Shown here piece after piece: positions 47,090 to 58,090 of a stretch of 64,000 bases of DNA. The position numbers and the translations under genes were made by a program. The DNA is from Bidens hawaiensis (taxonomy: Eukaryota; Streptophyta; Magnoliopsida; Asterales; Asteraceae), in assembly GCA_021521415.1 (NCBI GenBank), contig JAIQDT010000226.1, positions 1 to 64,000 of the forward strand, written 5' to 3'. Below the pieces are notes generated by a model, which was given only the letters and a program-made list of their open reading frames with translations, had not been told where the DNA came from and did not search any database. The first letter of the stretch is position 1; each line of letters begins with the position of its first letter.

Positions 47090-50000
47090 TGTAACGATTC
47101 CGACGAAACCAGGCAAGCCCTAACCGGTAGACAATAGTTACGTTATATTTAATGTCGGTTACATTAATTACCATAGTAATTATACGAGAATACATGGTTC
47201 ACTGTATCGATTGTACGTGAATATACAATTCATCGTATTGATTATGCGATTAATCGATCGATAGTTATTGAAACCCGAACGAATCGAGGGTTCAATTATA
47301 GACGATATCTATAATATTTAGTGATTTTACGAAGCATTAATGCTTCAGGATAAGTAAAGTACGGCACAGAAAAAGAATTTCGATTTAATGGTACGTCGGT
47401 GCGTTAAACGAAACCATTAATACCAAACCGAGCAAGAGACGATCGATCAAGCCGAAAAAGATGTGCAATTATTAATAATATGATGTTTTTAAGTTAATGA
47501 AAGTCATGGTTTAAGTTTTTAAAGTTTTTAAAGTGGTTTTATATAAATTTCATTTTTAAGCCGAAAACGACCGTTTTAGCCTCGTTTTAAGCCGAATTAA
47601 ACATTTAACCGAAAAATGAACTGAACCAGATTATCCAAAACATTATCCGAATTCTCAATATCCAAATATGTGGCTAGAAATGGAGAGGTGGGTCCCACCC
47701 CACCCCCCTTTGAATTCCGATCGGAATAAGGGTTTTACACCCATTTCCTTTGTTATTTTTTTTAACAAGCATTCCCATGTATCTTCAATTCTCTCCACAA
47801 TATCATCTAAAAACCGAGATTTTAGCAAGAAAATCGAGGTAAAAAGTCGAGTTATTTACATTTCCATCTTCGTTTCTTGAGTTTATTTGCAAGAAAATGA
47901 GGTTTCAAAGATGAAAACCGATTCTTGCATGATCAAGTGATGTATACGGGTTATACAAGGGATCTTGGTCCAAGAAAGGAGTTAAACGAACCAAAAGCGA
48001 ATTTTTACGGTTTAAACTTTAGTTTTGAAACAATAACCGAAACTAGAGTGTAAGAGGCTTGATCGTGAGTTTAACTTACTTGGTATTGTGGTATGTTGGT
48101 TGTAGGTTCTGTATTTAGTGGTAGATAAGGCGGAAAGACGAGTTTGTAGCTTGTAGTGGCGGAAAACAAAAGGTATATTCGGTTTATGTTCGGTATTGGA
48201 TTTTTGGACAGATTGTGGTAGGTTTAGAGTTAATTCATGAAATTTTACAGGGATGATCTACACATGAAAATATGAGTTCTGTGAATTTTTGGTAATTTTT
48301 GGGCAAAAGATGAATATTTGGTGAATTTAATGCTCGGTTTTGGCTAAAAATGGTGAAAAATAGTTAAATATCATGAAAAATTCTGGAAAATTGCAGATAA
48401 GCTTTTTATATCATGTAAAAGTCACAAAAAAAATTTTAGGTTAGTTGGAGAAGTCTAAGTAGGATTTTCGGTTAAATGAGTTCTAGGGTTTTCTAGCACG
48501 GTTTTAGTGAAAATGGCATGTAAAAAGAGATTTTGGTTCTGGGAAAATTGCAGGGGACTATGTGGATGGCAGGGGACATCCAGGAAAAATTTGGGATTTT
48601 TCTAAGGTCGTTTGGTATTTACGATATATTTAGTGTTTAAATGGTGTTTAAAAATAAATAAATTAATTTTAAATATAAAAATTATTTATGGAAATATTTT
48701 TATAAAATTCCCCACTGTCAAAAAGTGATTTGTGCAAAATTTCAAGATTCGAGATTAAACGGATAATTATTTGTGCAAAAACAAACTTTTAAGGTTTAAA
48801 ACGCGTAAACCGGTAAAGTTCGCCTAAACGAGCCGACCGGTGTATAAAAACCCTAAAAATGAACTATTTTCATATAACTGAGTTAAACAAGTAAAAATAA
48901 ATCATCCGAAAATAATTCGGATAATTTGAGTAATTTTATCCGATAAAACAGTTTCCGGTGCACTAAAGACGGAAACGGGTCCCGCGGCCAAACGGGGCGT
49001 CTAAACCGAGCTCTAATTTCACAACTTTAATTAAATAATCAGTCAACAACTATTTTTGGGTCGTGTGTGACCAAACTCATTTTTGAAACGTAAAAACGGA
49101 TAACCGTGTTAGGCACGCAAAACGGGAAAAACGACTAATAGTAATTTTGACTAGTGAACTCTAAACGATATCACAATCTGAGTCCGGAGAAGTGTTTCTG
49201 GGTTAACATTGCCCCCGGAATGGGTACAGTACTGGGTTAACAGTGTCCCCAGATGTCCCTAGAAGTGTTTCTGGGTTAACATTGCCCCCGGAACGGGTAC
49301 AGTACTGGGTTAACAGTGTCCCCAGATGTACCGGTTAACACGGTTAAAGTTATATTAATAGTGATTGAATAGTAACGATCGTAGGGATCATATTACCGAT
49401 TGGACGTGTTAACTGATAATGACTGTTGTTACCTGCTTGCATGTGCTAAGGTGAGTTTCACGAGCCCCTTTTTCTGAATTGTTTTTATATATTTTCCCGG
49501 GGCGGAAGCATGTTACGACTGAAATGTTTAAGTACATACTGAACGCATGGACTTGCGTGTATTTATATATATTTTATTGTGCGAGAATCGTACGGAAATG
49601 TACTAAGATGGTAATTGTCTGAGTTGCTAACATTCTAAGGCCCCGGAACACGAGTGATTAACTGAAAGCCGGTAGAGTGTGGATAGTACTATTGGTCTGA
49701 CAAACCCAACTGGTCCGGCATGGATTTGCTGATGTTTCCCAGCCAGTTGCACATGTCTATTTTGTTGTTATATATATTTTGCTATGTAATGTTAGACATA
49801 GCGGTTTGGGGCAGGACGGTGGGCGGAGTATGCCACGGGGGTTGTGTGTGGATAGTCAGAGGTTTCACTTGTGGGCTCAGCATAATTACATCGATAATAT
49901 TATATTTTGATATGGATTTATCATGGTTTACTCAAATTGTGAAACTCACCAACTATTCGTAGTTGACCCGTTTTCTCACATGCTTTTCAGGTACAATTAA

Positions 50001-50254
50001 GATGAAGTGATTGCTTACGTGCTAAGTGCTTGATGTGTGTAAGATTTGCGTGCGGGATGTTAGGATACATTATAATAAATAGAATTATGTATCGTATTGT
50101 ATGATGTGTGTATCACCTAGACGGTAATGAAATATGAGATAATGTAATTTGAAATATATTAATGTATTCAGTTTTCTTTATAAACAATGTGGTTGATATC
50201 AGAGGTGTCTGTTGCATCCCGTTTACGTTTCCGCTGCGGTTACGGGGTGTTACA
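47090..50254 (+). repeat. 3' LTR of the gypsy element
   Basis: 3,165 bp, same ends and tandem 73-bp pair (near 49188 and 49261) as the 5' LTR. Confidence 0.93.
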
Positions 50255-51079
50255 GCTGTCATTCCTTCTAGAATCCCTAAATACAATCATACATATTCAA
50301 AATAAATTAAGTGTAAAACAAGTCTTCCGGGTAGGCTTTGCATCAATCTTGTTCTTCCGAGTATGCTCGGTTATCCTTCATAACTTGGTAACATAGAAGT
50401 GTGCTCGGGATCAGTTTCCAGGTAGACTTTACTTAAAGAGTATTTTACCAAGTAAAATACTCACCGAGTAGACTTCAGTCTTCTTGAATTTGCCAGACTT
50501 TGCCCGACAACTTCTTACGAGCAACCTTGTTCTTCAATGATCCATTTAAGCTCTTTGCTATAAAATAACTTATTTAGCAAAGTGTACTCGGGAGTACTGT
50601 TCCTTGCTCGAGCTGAACCTTACTCGATATTACTTAGAGATATTTCTTTAGATTACCCAGCATACTTGGATACTTATTAATGAATACCTTGCCCGGTCTT
50701 CCAATTTCTTGGCTTCTTGGACTAGGTTAACCAAACCTTACTCGGAAGAGTAAAATACTTGGTTCTGAAGAACAGACATGCTTGATAAAGTGAACCTTAC
50801 CCGGATTTACATAAGCTAGTGTACCTTACTCGGCAATGCACTAATTTGCAAACCCTGCTCGGATATCCACATAAGAAGCCTAAACGAAGTAAACCTTGCC
50901 CGGTAGGCAAAATATCGTACTCGGCCAAATAAAAGCTTGCTCGGAGGTCTAAGGTGTGCTCGGATCCATTACTTAGCAAATTCAGAGGAGGTTGAGAAGA
51001 TTCCAATCTCCTATGTACTTCATTTAGGTCAAATCTTTGACTCAACAATCTTCCCTTAGGTCAATTTCTTGACCCAACA
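50255..51079 (-). repeat. 5' LTR of element B, outer part (U3)
   Basis: GCTGT duplication followed by the remaining 820 bp of the LTR, ending CCAACA at 51079. Dense CCCGG/CTCGG motifs. It is separated from its own core promoter by the gypsy insertion. Confidence 0.93.
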
Positions 51080-51784
51080 CATAATGAGCATGCTTATGAA
51101 CATTATGATGGATGATAATAACAAACACATGATTAAACTAGAATAATCTAACCAAATGTAGATGAATCTTCCTTCTTAATGATACTGATGATGGTTAATG
51201 ATGATGGTTGATGGTGATGACCTCCAAGCCTTCAAACTCTTTGCTAGATCTTCAATGTGAGTGTTAGTGTGTGTTTTTATAAGTGAAAACCTGATAGAAC
51301 TCTCTTCAAGCACACCAAATGAGTGCAACATGAGCCACTATTTATAGGCAATCCGGAGTGTGAAGCACGGCCCCGTGCATTTTTATGACATGTGCCAAAT
51401 TCTTTTTGTCTTTTCTTGTAGACGACCACGTCCCCGTGGTTGAGGGGCACAACCCGGTGCTTTTGTTCCCAGTTCTTGTCTTTTCTTGTAGATTTTTATC
51501 TTTTCTTGTGTTCTAAAGCATGGGGCGCGTTTCTTGAGGCATGGAAGCGTGTTTCTTGTTTTCCTTGTATTTTCTTCCTTTTTTCTTCGTCTTTTCGCTT
51601 GTTTCTTCATTTGGGGCTTGGTTTTACCTGAAATTACATTTTATTATGATAAGTAGCCTTTTGTGCTAGGTTATTTGATAGAAATTGCAGTTTTTAGAGA
51701 TTATTTGATGCCGAAAGATGTATAATTTTATGTACATCAGGCCGTTTCTTTATTGATTATCATGTTAAAGCCGGGACTTTGACA
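51080..51784 (-). mobile_element. Athila/Tat-like LTR, outer part
   Basis: Starts with the CATAA duplication of element B and continues the LTR interrupted at 20415. The proposed outer end is ...GACTTTGACA (element-strand TGTCAAAGTCCCGGC) at 51784, giving a LTR of about 1.75 kb. It contains the CACGTCCCCGTGG and CACGGCCCCGTGC palindromic words. The end is inferred from TG...CA logic and from the start of homology to the copia leader after it. Confidence 0.5.
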
Positions 51785-52520
51785 TTGAAGGGGTAAGATT
51801 ACTGTTTGACAGCTAATAACTCACTAAACGACAAAAAACATTTAAAACCCACTCTCAAAAGGTATATAAGAGGGAGTGAGAGAAATTTTTCAACGTTATT
51901 TTCCCCCTCTCTCTCTCTCTCTCTCCTTCCACTGATTGCTCAAAGAAACCCAAACCGACTCATCGCATTCACCTTAATCCAAACCCTAACTTACCAGCCC
52001 TCTAATTCCGACTCGGTAAGCAGTAATTATATGTTTTCAGACCATGGTTAGATGATAATGGGCTTTGAATATGTATTTTTGCTAACCCTCTCTTTTGTGT
52101 GTTGGTTATAAATTTGTCGAAGAAAAGGTTCTTAATGACGTTTCTTTCTTTCTTCTTCAATTTTATAACTTGAGATTGCTTAAAGTAGTGAACTTTAGGA
52201 CTAATTTCACTTTGAATATGTTTGATTATGTTTTACAGATATAGGGTACGAAGATCAACCGACATATCCATTTGAGCATAAGCACAATACATGCGCTCTA
52301 TTGTAAGTTACGCCTGATAATGAAGAAATTGCACCGATTATACAATGGTTTCAACGATCGAACATCCGATTTTCTTTAACAGAGAATCCGGTTATATACA
52401 GAAACCATTCGCTAGACTTTTGGAGGTAAGCTAGGTTGTTTGATGATGTAAATGGAAGAAGGATTGAAGCAATAGCTGCAAATCAAGAAATATGGGTGAG
52501 TGAAGCAATGATTCGAAGAT
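51785..52520 (+). pseudogene. Element D remnant: promoter, leader and N-terminus of a copia accessory ORF
   Basis: Plus-strand copy of the A aORF 5' region. The TATA box TATATAAGAGGG is at 51863-51874, then a (CT)n tract at 51905-51925, a donor CTCG|GTAAGC at 52016 and an acceptor TTTTACAG at 52238. The start codon is lost (ATA for ATG at 52241). The frame then reads HKHNTCALL, VTPDNEEIAP, SLTENPVIYRNHSLDFWR and EAMIRR with stops (one CAA to TAA). It is cut at 52520 by the LTR of element C. Further left the same element is interrupted by the Athila-like LTR. Confidence 0.8.
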
Positions 52521-52924
52521 TGTTGGTACATGATGTCAGTAGTTCAGTATCGAGTGTCTGTAATAATATTAGTTTGGTTTGTATTGGTGTTTAAGCGAAG
52601 TTGTCTCACAAGTTCGCCTGTTATAAGCGAACTTGTGGACAAGCGAAGTTATCAACAACTTCGCCTAGTCTGTTAGGCGAAGTTGTCGATAACTTTATAT
52701 ATTAGGTTTACGGCTTATTTTGTATTAACGATTTTGGAAGAACGTGTAATCGGTGATTGAATATCACGTGTTATTAGTTGCAATACAACGTGTTCTTTGT
52801 TTATTGTAACGTGTGTTTGCTTGTGTTTAACGTATATCGCTTCTACGCTTGTATCGTCTTACGTAGGGATTCCGCACCTACGTAGAACGAGATATTTCCG
52901 TGTAGATCCGGCTAGGAACCTACA
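52521..52924 (+). repeat. 5' LTR of element C
   Basis: Begins TGTTGGTACATGATG and ends GGAACCTACA, sharing end sequences with the non-autonomous element at 12260. GGCGAAGTT/AACTTCGCC words lie at 52592-52690, followed by a TTTATATATTAGG box near 52692-52704. Confidence 0.75.
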
Positions 52925-52926
52925 AT

Positions 52927-52938
52927 TGGTATCAGAGC
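52927..52938 (+). promoter_or_regulatory. Primer binding site of element C
   Basis: TGGTATCAGAGC two bases after the LTR end, complementary to initiator tRNA-Met. Confidence 0.93.
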
Positions 52939-53407
52939 ACGTGATTGTGTGGTTCGGGATTATCACGCGGGTGTAGAAGTCGTTCCGTTTGACTAATCGC
53001 GGGACGAGTTTACGTTGAAATACCAAGTTTTTGTGTCCTACTAACCTCCCTCCATCAAAAACAACCCATTACACTCTAGAATACCTCGCAATACGTCAAA
53101 ATCAAACCTGCAAAAACGTTGTGTTCATCAGGCCAAGTTGCCGCCACTGTTTGTATGGTTTAGGCGAAGATATAAGTTTAAGCAAAGTTATTAACAACTT
53201 CGCCTAACTCACAAGTTCGCTTAACTTAAGCGAAGTTGTCAACAAGCGAAGTTAACATCAGGCGAAGTTGGGAAGACAGTGAAGTTGTGTTTTCAAGCGA
53301 AGTTACTCTTGAGCGAAGTTAAGAATAACTTCGCCTACAGTACTGTTCAGAATAATAAATTATTTTTTTTTGGTTTCTTTGAGTGCTCGTTTGTATTTCT
53401 TCCAAAG
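52939..53407 (+). other. Leader of element C with GGCGAAGTT motifs
   Basis: 469 bp without a gene; about ten GGCGAAGTT-type words in both orientations between 53110 and 53335. The long frame open from 53279 reads through part of this motif array, so I prefer the ATG at 53408 as the gag start. Confidence 0.7.
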
Positions 53408-54868
53408 ATGACTTCTATAAATATTACGGAACTGGTGAAAATGGAGGTGGAAGCAGGTTCAGCTACTAAGGCTCCGAAAATGCTGAAGGGTACCGATTTC
53501 GTGGCTTGGAAGGATCGGTTTGAACAATATGTTAAATATCAAGATGCTAAGATGTGGGTGTGCATTCAAGATGGATACATTCCACCAACAACTCTGTTTG
53601 AGGGTCGTGAACAAATAAAGAAATACAATAAGATGGAAGAGGAAGAAAAAAAGATGTATGAGGCAGAAAGCAAAGCTCATGCTGCGATAACAATGGCTCT
53701 TCCACAAGAAATTCTTCACACATTCAGGAAATACAAAACCGCCAGTGAGCTGTGGGAAGCTCTTGAAAATCGATATGAGGGTAATGTGGGGATACGTGCA
53801 TCCAAGATTAAGCTTCTCAAAACCCAATTCTCGGTGTTCACGTATCTGAAGAATGAGTCACTTGATGATATCATCACAAGGTATTACCACTTGATGACCG
53901 AACTCAGAAATTATTCAATTGACTATAAAGAAGAAGAGATCGTAGAAAAACTTCTTGATGCTCTCCCACCAAAATGGGAAATGTACACTGTCTTGATGAG
54001 AGAAGATAAAGAGTTTGCAAACATCGACTTGGAAACTGCAGTCAATAAACTACGAACTTTTGAACTGAACATGGTTCAAAAAGAGACACCAACTGATCAG
54101 GTTCAGGATCCGGGAATGTATGGTGCGAAAGTTACTACAAATTCAAGTTCAAAGTCAGAATCATCTGCTTACTACTCAAAGGGAGAACCGAGTTCTAACT
54201 CAACTCAAGATGGTCATGTAACTCTCAACATGGATGGTGATGTGTGTTTCGTAGTTGGTCGAAAAAATTCTTCTAAACCTAAAGCAACAACTGGTAGTTT
54301 TTCCTCAAATGTTCCGAACAACAACTACTCTCAGATGCCCATGAGTGTTAAGTCTGCAGAACAGCAGTTTTCTCTCTATGCATCTTTCATAGCTTCTTAC
54401 GAAAATTACATCAAAGGTAAATTTGTCGACCCTGCTACTTTAGACGAAGACTATGATCAGATCGATGCTGATGATCTGGAAGAGATGGACCTGCAGTGGC
54501 AGATGGCGATGATAGTAAGAAGAGTCAAAAGGTTTATGAAGAAAACTGGTAGAAAGTTTGTTGGCGAAAGACCAGGGTTTGATAAGTCAAAGGTTCGGTA
54601 TTATAACTGTCAACAGAATGGACACTTTGCTAAAGAATGCACAAATGAACGAGTAGAACGTAGTCAGAATAGGCCAGCACAACCGAATGGGGGAAGTAAT
54701 GAGAATAGGGCGATGGTATCCAGACAAAACGGGGGATACAATTGGAATCTGGAGGTTGAGGAAGTGTTCGAACAGGCCAACTTGGTTAACATCGAAACTG
54801 AAGAAAACGGCAGAGAAACAAGAAAAGATCAAGCTTATATGGCAGAGGTGAATGATCATCTCTCTAAG
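53408..54868 (+). CDS. gag: Element C gag core (first exon)
   Basis: 487 codons from ATG 53408 (MTSINITELVKMEVEAG), uninterrupted. Residues about 20-235 form the copia gag domain (KGTDFVAWKDRFEQYV ... LLDALPPKWEMYT). The zinc knuckle near residue 397 reads YYNCQQNGHFAKEC, with the first Cys replaced by Tyr, so metal binding is probably impaired. The exon ends DHLSK at a perfect donor AAG|GTAAGT (54866-54871). Without splicing the frame continues into the Gag extension. Gag would build the particle and bind RNA. Confidence 0.82.
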
Positions 54869-56044
54869 GTAAGTTCTGAACTCCCTTGTATGCAATGTGA
54901 AAATCTGTCTGAACAATTGAAAACATTAACTGATCAATTTGTTAGTTTGGACTCTCAATTTAAAACGTTAAAAGATGATCATTATTACACTAAAACTAGA
55001 GAAAATAGTTATTCAGTAAAGATTAAGGCTAGTGAAAAAGATATCAGAAGTCTTAAAGCAAGTCTTGCTGAAAAAATACAAGTAATTGATCTTAGCTATG
55101 AAGTGTTAGAAGAGAAAACCAAACTAATTGCTGAAAGGGATAAACAGATAGCTGATTACCAGGAGAAAGTGGTGGAACTAAACAGAAAGCTTGAGCAATT
55201 TAAAAATTCCTCTGCAATACTTGATCACCTCGTAAGTGATCAACGTTCCCCAGTTAAAAGGGGAGGAATTGGATATTCTTAAGTTCCACCACCTTATAAT
55301 CATAACTATACTTATCATCCTAGTAATCAGAAATCCGTTGATGTTGAGATAAGTCAGACAGTTCCTGTCAAAGTTTCAATTAAAAAACCTGAATCGAGTA
55401 AAAAGGAAACGAGTAAGCCTGTTTCGAGTGTTAAGATTTCTGTTCCAAATTCTGTCTCATCAATTTCGGACCAGACATCCGAATCTAGTGAGACAACAGA
55501 AGAGGTAGTGTTACTAAGACGTGAGGAGGAATTTAAACCTACTGAAAAGAAGTCGCCTCCAAACCCGTATGTCCCACCATATGTTAGGCAAACAGGTAGT
55601 AATGCAACCTCAACATCTGGAACAAATGTTGAGACGAAGGTTGAACACAGGAGTTGTTTCAGATGTAATCAAATAGGACACCTGATTGCTGATTGCCGTC
55701 TTAATCAGAGATTCAGAGGTATGAGGCCTCCGAAAACTGAGAATAGAGCTAACAGTAATTACTATAATCGTAAGAATGCAAACTCATCAAAATTCAGATA
55801 TTGGACGAATCCAGGTTTTCAAAGAAATCGATTTCAGTTTTTCCCTGTTAAAAACCAAACCACTAGTTATAATTCATTTAATTCACGAAGGTTTGGATGG
55901 CCTCAAAGTCATTCCACAAGAAGGTATCCTTTCAGAACTTACAGAAGTCATTCTCAGAGTAACTTTAGACAATCAATGGACGGGATGCAGTTTAACAGGT
56001 TTAATCGACCCAAGACCAATAGGTCTTGGGTCCTAAGATTTTAA
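54869..56044 (+). pseudogene. Gag extension inside the candidate intron (C)
   Basis: Continues the gag frame with a long coiled-coil-like region (LSEQLKTLTDQFVSLDSQFK ... KDIRSLKASLAEKIQVIDL), a Ser/Lys-rich part, a second zinc knuckle SCFRCNQIGHLIADC (CX2CX4HX4C) and a basic Arg/Asn-rich tail. One stop at 55280-55282 breaks it. It ends in TAA at 56042-56044, 20 nt before the 3' border of the intron, as in B. In this copy only the second knuckle has all four ligands. Confidence 0.72.
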
Positions 56045-56064
56045 TCTTTTCTTTAATCGTGCAC
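54869..56064 (+). other. Candidate 1,196-nt phase-0 intron between gag and protease (C)
   Basis: Donor CTCTCTAAG|GTAAGTTCTG at 54869. The 3' border is TCTTTTCTTTAATCGTGCAC then GAACAGTTG, aligned with TGTGCAG|GAACAGTCC of element B, so the acceptor AG has mutated to AC or an AG six bases on is used (still in frame). Length 3n+2 matches exactly the frame difference between gag and protease. It sits at the same residue boundary as in B. Confidence 0.68.
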
Positions 56065-58090
56065 GAACAGTTGAACAGGGCTGCAAACAATCTATGGGTT
56101 GTGGATAGCGGCTGTTCCCGGCACATGACTGGTAACAAGAATTTGTTACAAGAATGGAAACCTGTTCAGGGAGGTAGAGTAAGTTTTGCTGGAGAGAGTG
56201 GTGGTAGAATTACTGGAATTGGGATGGTGACAAATGGTAAAATGAAGCTAGAAAAAGTGAATTTCGTTGAAGAGCTGAAGCATAATTTGCTGAGTGTGTC
56301 TCAGATCTGTGACAAAGATTACACTGTGCACTTTACCAAAAATGAAGCGATTGTACTATTTCCTGGTTTCAAGATACCAGAGGCATGGATAGTGATGAAG
56401 GCTCCAAGGGAAAAGATTACATATGTAATGGACATGAGGTCGACTGCGACGGCAACAGAAGAATCATGTCTTCTGTCAAAAGCAACTGAATCGGAGTCCG
56501 AGCTATGGCATCGAAGAATGGGGCATATATATCTTTGAAAAATGAACTACATTGTCAAGAATGGGCTGGTGCTATGTGTTCCCTTAAAAAATTTCAACTT
56601 TCATGACCAATGCTTGTCATGCAAAAGGGAAACCAACACAAGAAACCTCATCACACTAAGAAGATCAATTCAATAGTCAGTACCCTAGACCTACTTCACA
56701 TGGACCTATTCGGTCCCGTGAATGTAAAAAGCCTAGGTGGAACTTCTTACTGCTTGGTGATACCTGATGATTTCTCTCGATATTCTTGGGTATATTTCCT
56801 GAGGACAAAAGATGAAATGGTTCAGTTGGTAATTAACTTGATTACCAAGGTTGAGAACATCGTGGGGAGAAAGGTTAAATATATCAGGAGTGACAATGGG
56901 ACAGAGTTCAAAAACTACCAGATGGAGATGTTCTGCCTACAGAAAGGGATAGACCACCAGTACAGCGCCCCGTATACTCCGCAACAAAATGGGGTGGCTG
57001 AGAGGAAGAACAGGACGTTAATTGAAGGAGCCAGAACAATGCTGGCTGATGCTAAACTTCCTGTGGTGTTATGGGCTGAAGCTGTTGCAACAGCCTGTTA
57101 TATCCTTAATCGAGTTTTAACTGTTAAAAGATTGAATAAAACATGTTATGAACTTATGCATGGTAGAAAGCTTAACTTGAATGGTCTCGAACCATTCGGG
57201 TCCCCGTGTTCGATATTAAAGACGAACTCAAAATTTGGTGAAAAAGCCGACGAAGGTATTTTAGTCGGATATGTTGTTGGGACACCCAACAGACGAGTCT
57301 TTAATCTATCGACCAGCAAGGTTAAGGTGGTGTGTAACACTGACATCACAAGTTACAAACCACCAAAACCAAGCACGGGACCCGCTGAGGCTTTCGACTA
57401 TGATAAGCTTTTTAAATCTTTTAATCTGCCTTACTTGGATTGTGCAGAAGTTGATGAGAGAATAGCTACGCAGATTCTTTATGATGAGGAAGAAAATTTT
57501 GTGCAACGACCGCAGTACGATGAATGTCACCCTTCCTCGTCAACAGCTGTCGACACCCCTGCTGCCTCTACTGAAGACGAATTCTTCAATACTTTTCACT
57601 CTCAACAACAATCGTCCATTGATGAACTATCTTCGAACCTGGAAGACAATCTGCAAGTCAGTTCGGTTCCGACTACTGGAGTTCATAAATATCACCCTTT
57701 GGAGAATGTGATAGGTGATCTGTCTGATGGTGTACAAACAAGACGAAACTTGAATGAGGACACCTGTGTTTACGCAAGCATCAAAGAAACAGGTATCATT
57801 AACGAGTGCTTGTACACCTGCTTCATTAGTCAGATTGAACCAAAGAACTATCAAATGGCTCTAAAGGACACCTCGTGGGTCGAAGCCATGCAAGAAGAGT
57901 TAGCCCAGTTCGAGAAGATGGAGGTTTGGAAATTGGTTGCAAAACCAAAGAATGTGCATGCGATTGGCACAAAATGGGTTTTCAAATGCAAGAGAGATGA
58001 AAAAGGGATAATTATCAGGAACAAGGCAAGGCTGGTTGTAAAAGGTTTTAATCAGCAAGAAGGGATCGACTACAATGAAGTGTTTGCTCC
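56065..58090 (+). pseudogene. pol: Element C protease-integrase (second exon of gag-pol)
   Basis: Begins EQLNRAANNLWVVDSGCSRHM, the protease. The integrase finger has LWHRRMGH with a TGA at 56536-56538 after HIYL and a frameshift near 56625 at CLSC. The core reads HMDLFGPV, RSDNGTEF and NGVAERKNRTLIE, so D,D,E is present. The linker and the [25 protein letters not shown] block then lead into RT. Confidence 0.85.

Larger units (their letters stand above)
35291..50254 (+). mobile_element. Ty3/gypsy chromovirus-like element (Tekay/Del type) nested in B
   Basis: 14,964-bp element with LTRs of 3,164 and 3,165 bp (TGTAACGATTCCG...GGTGTTACA) and a perfect 5-bp duplication GCTGT at 35286-35290 and 50255-50259. 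PBS and polypurine tract are in place. The interior has recognisable gag, protease, RT, RNase H, integrase and chromodomain-like remnants in the Tekay/Del order, but no frame beyond about 95 codons. A related solo LTR (40758-43872) sits inside its gag. Family placement rests on motif order and the AATTTCGAGGACGAAATT word before the 3' LTR. Confidence 0.92.
20416..51079 (-). mobile_element. Copia element B (SIRE/Maximus-like), with nested gypsy element
   Basis: Minus-strand copia element bounded by CATAA duplications at 20411-20415 and 51080-51084. Its own length is about 15.7 kb once the 14,964-bp gypsy insertion (35291-50254) and its 5-bp duplication are discounted. Order on its strand: 5' LTR, PBS (34909-34898), gag, a candidate intron, protease-integrase, RT, RNase H, minisatellite, conserved non-coding region, motif cluster, aORF, polypurine tract, 3' LTR. 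LTRs are both complete and similar (1,201 and about 1,199 bp). It has several nonsense changes. Confidence 0.93.

Noticed and set aside
53279..53407. Upstream start of the C gag frame
   Set aside because: The first 43 codons translate part of the GGCGAAGTT array and have no counterpart in other gag proteins; ATG 53408 starts the recognisable protein.
56026..56070. Plain +1 frameshift between gag and protease in C
   Set aside because: The same frame change at the same residue occurs in B with GT...AG borders and is exactly cancelled by removing the segment; an intron explains both.
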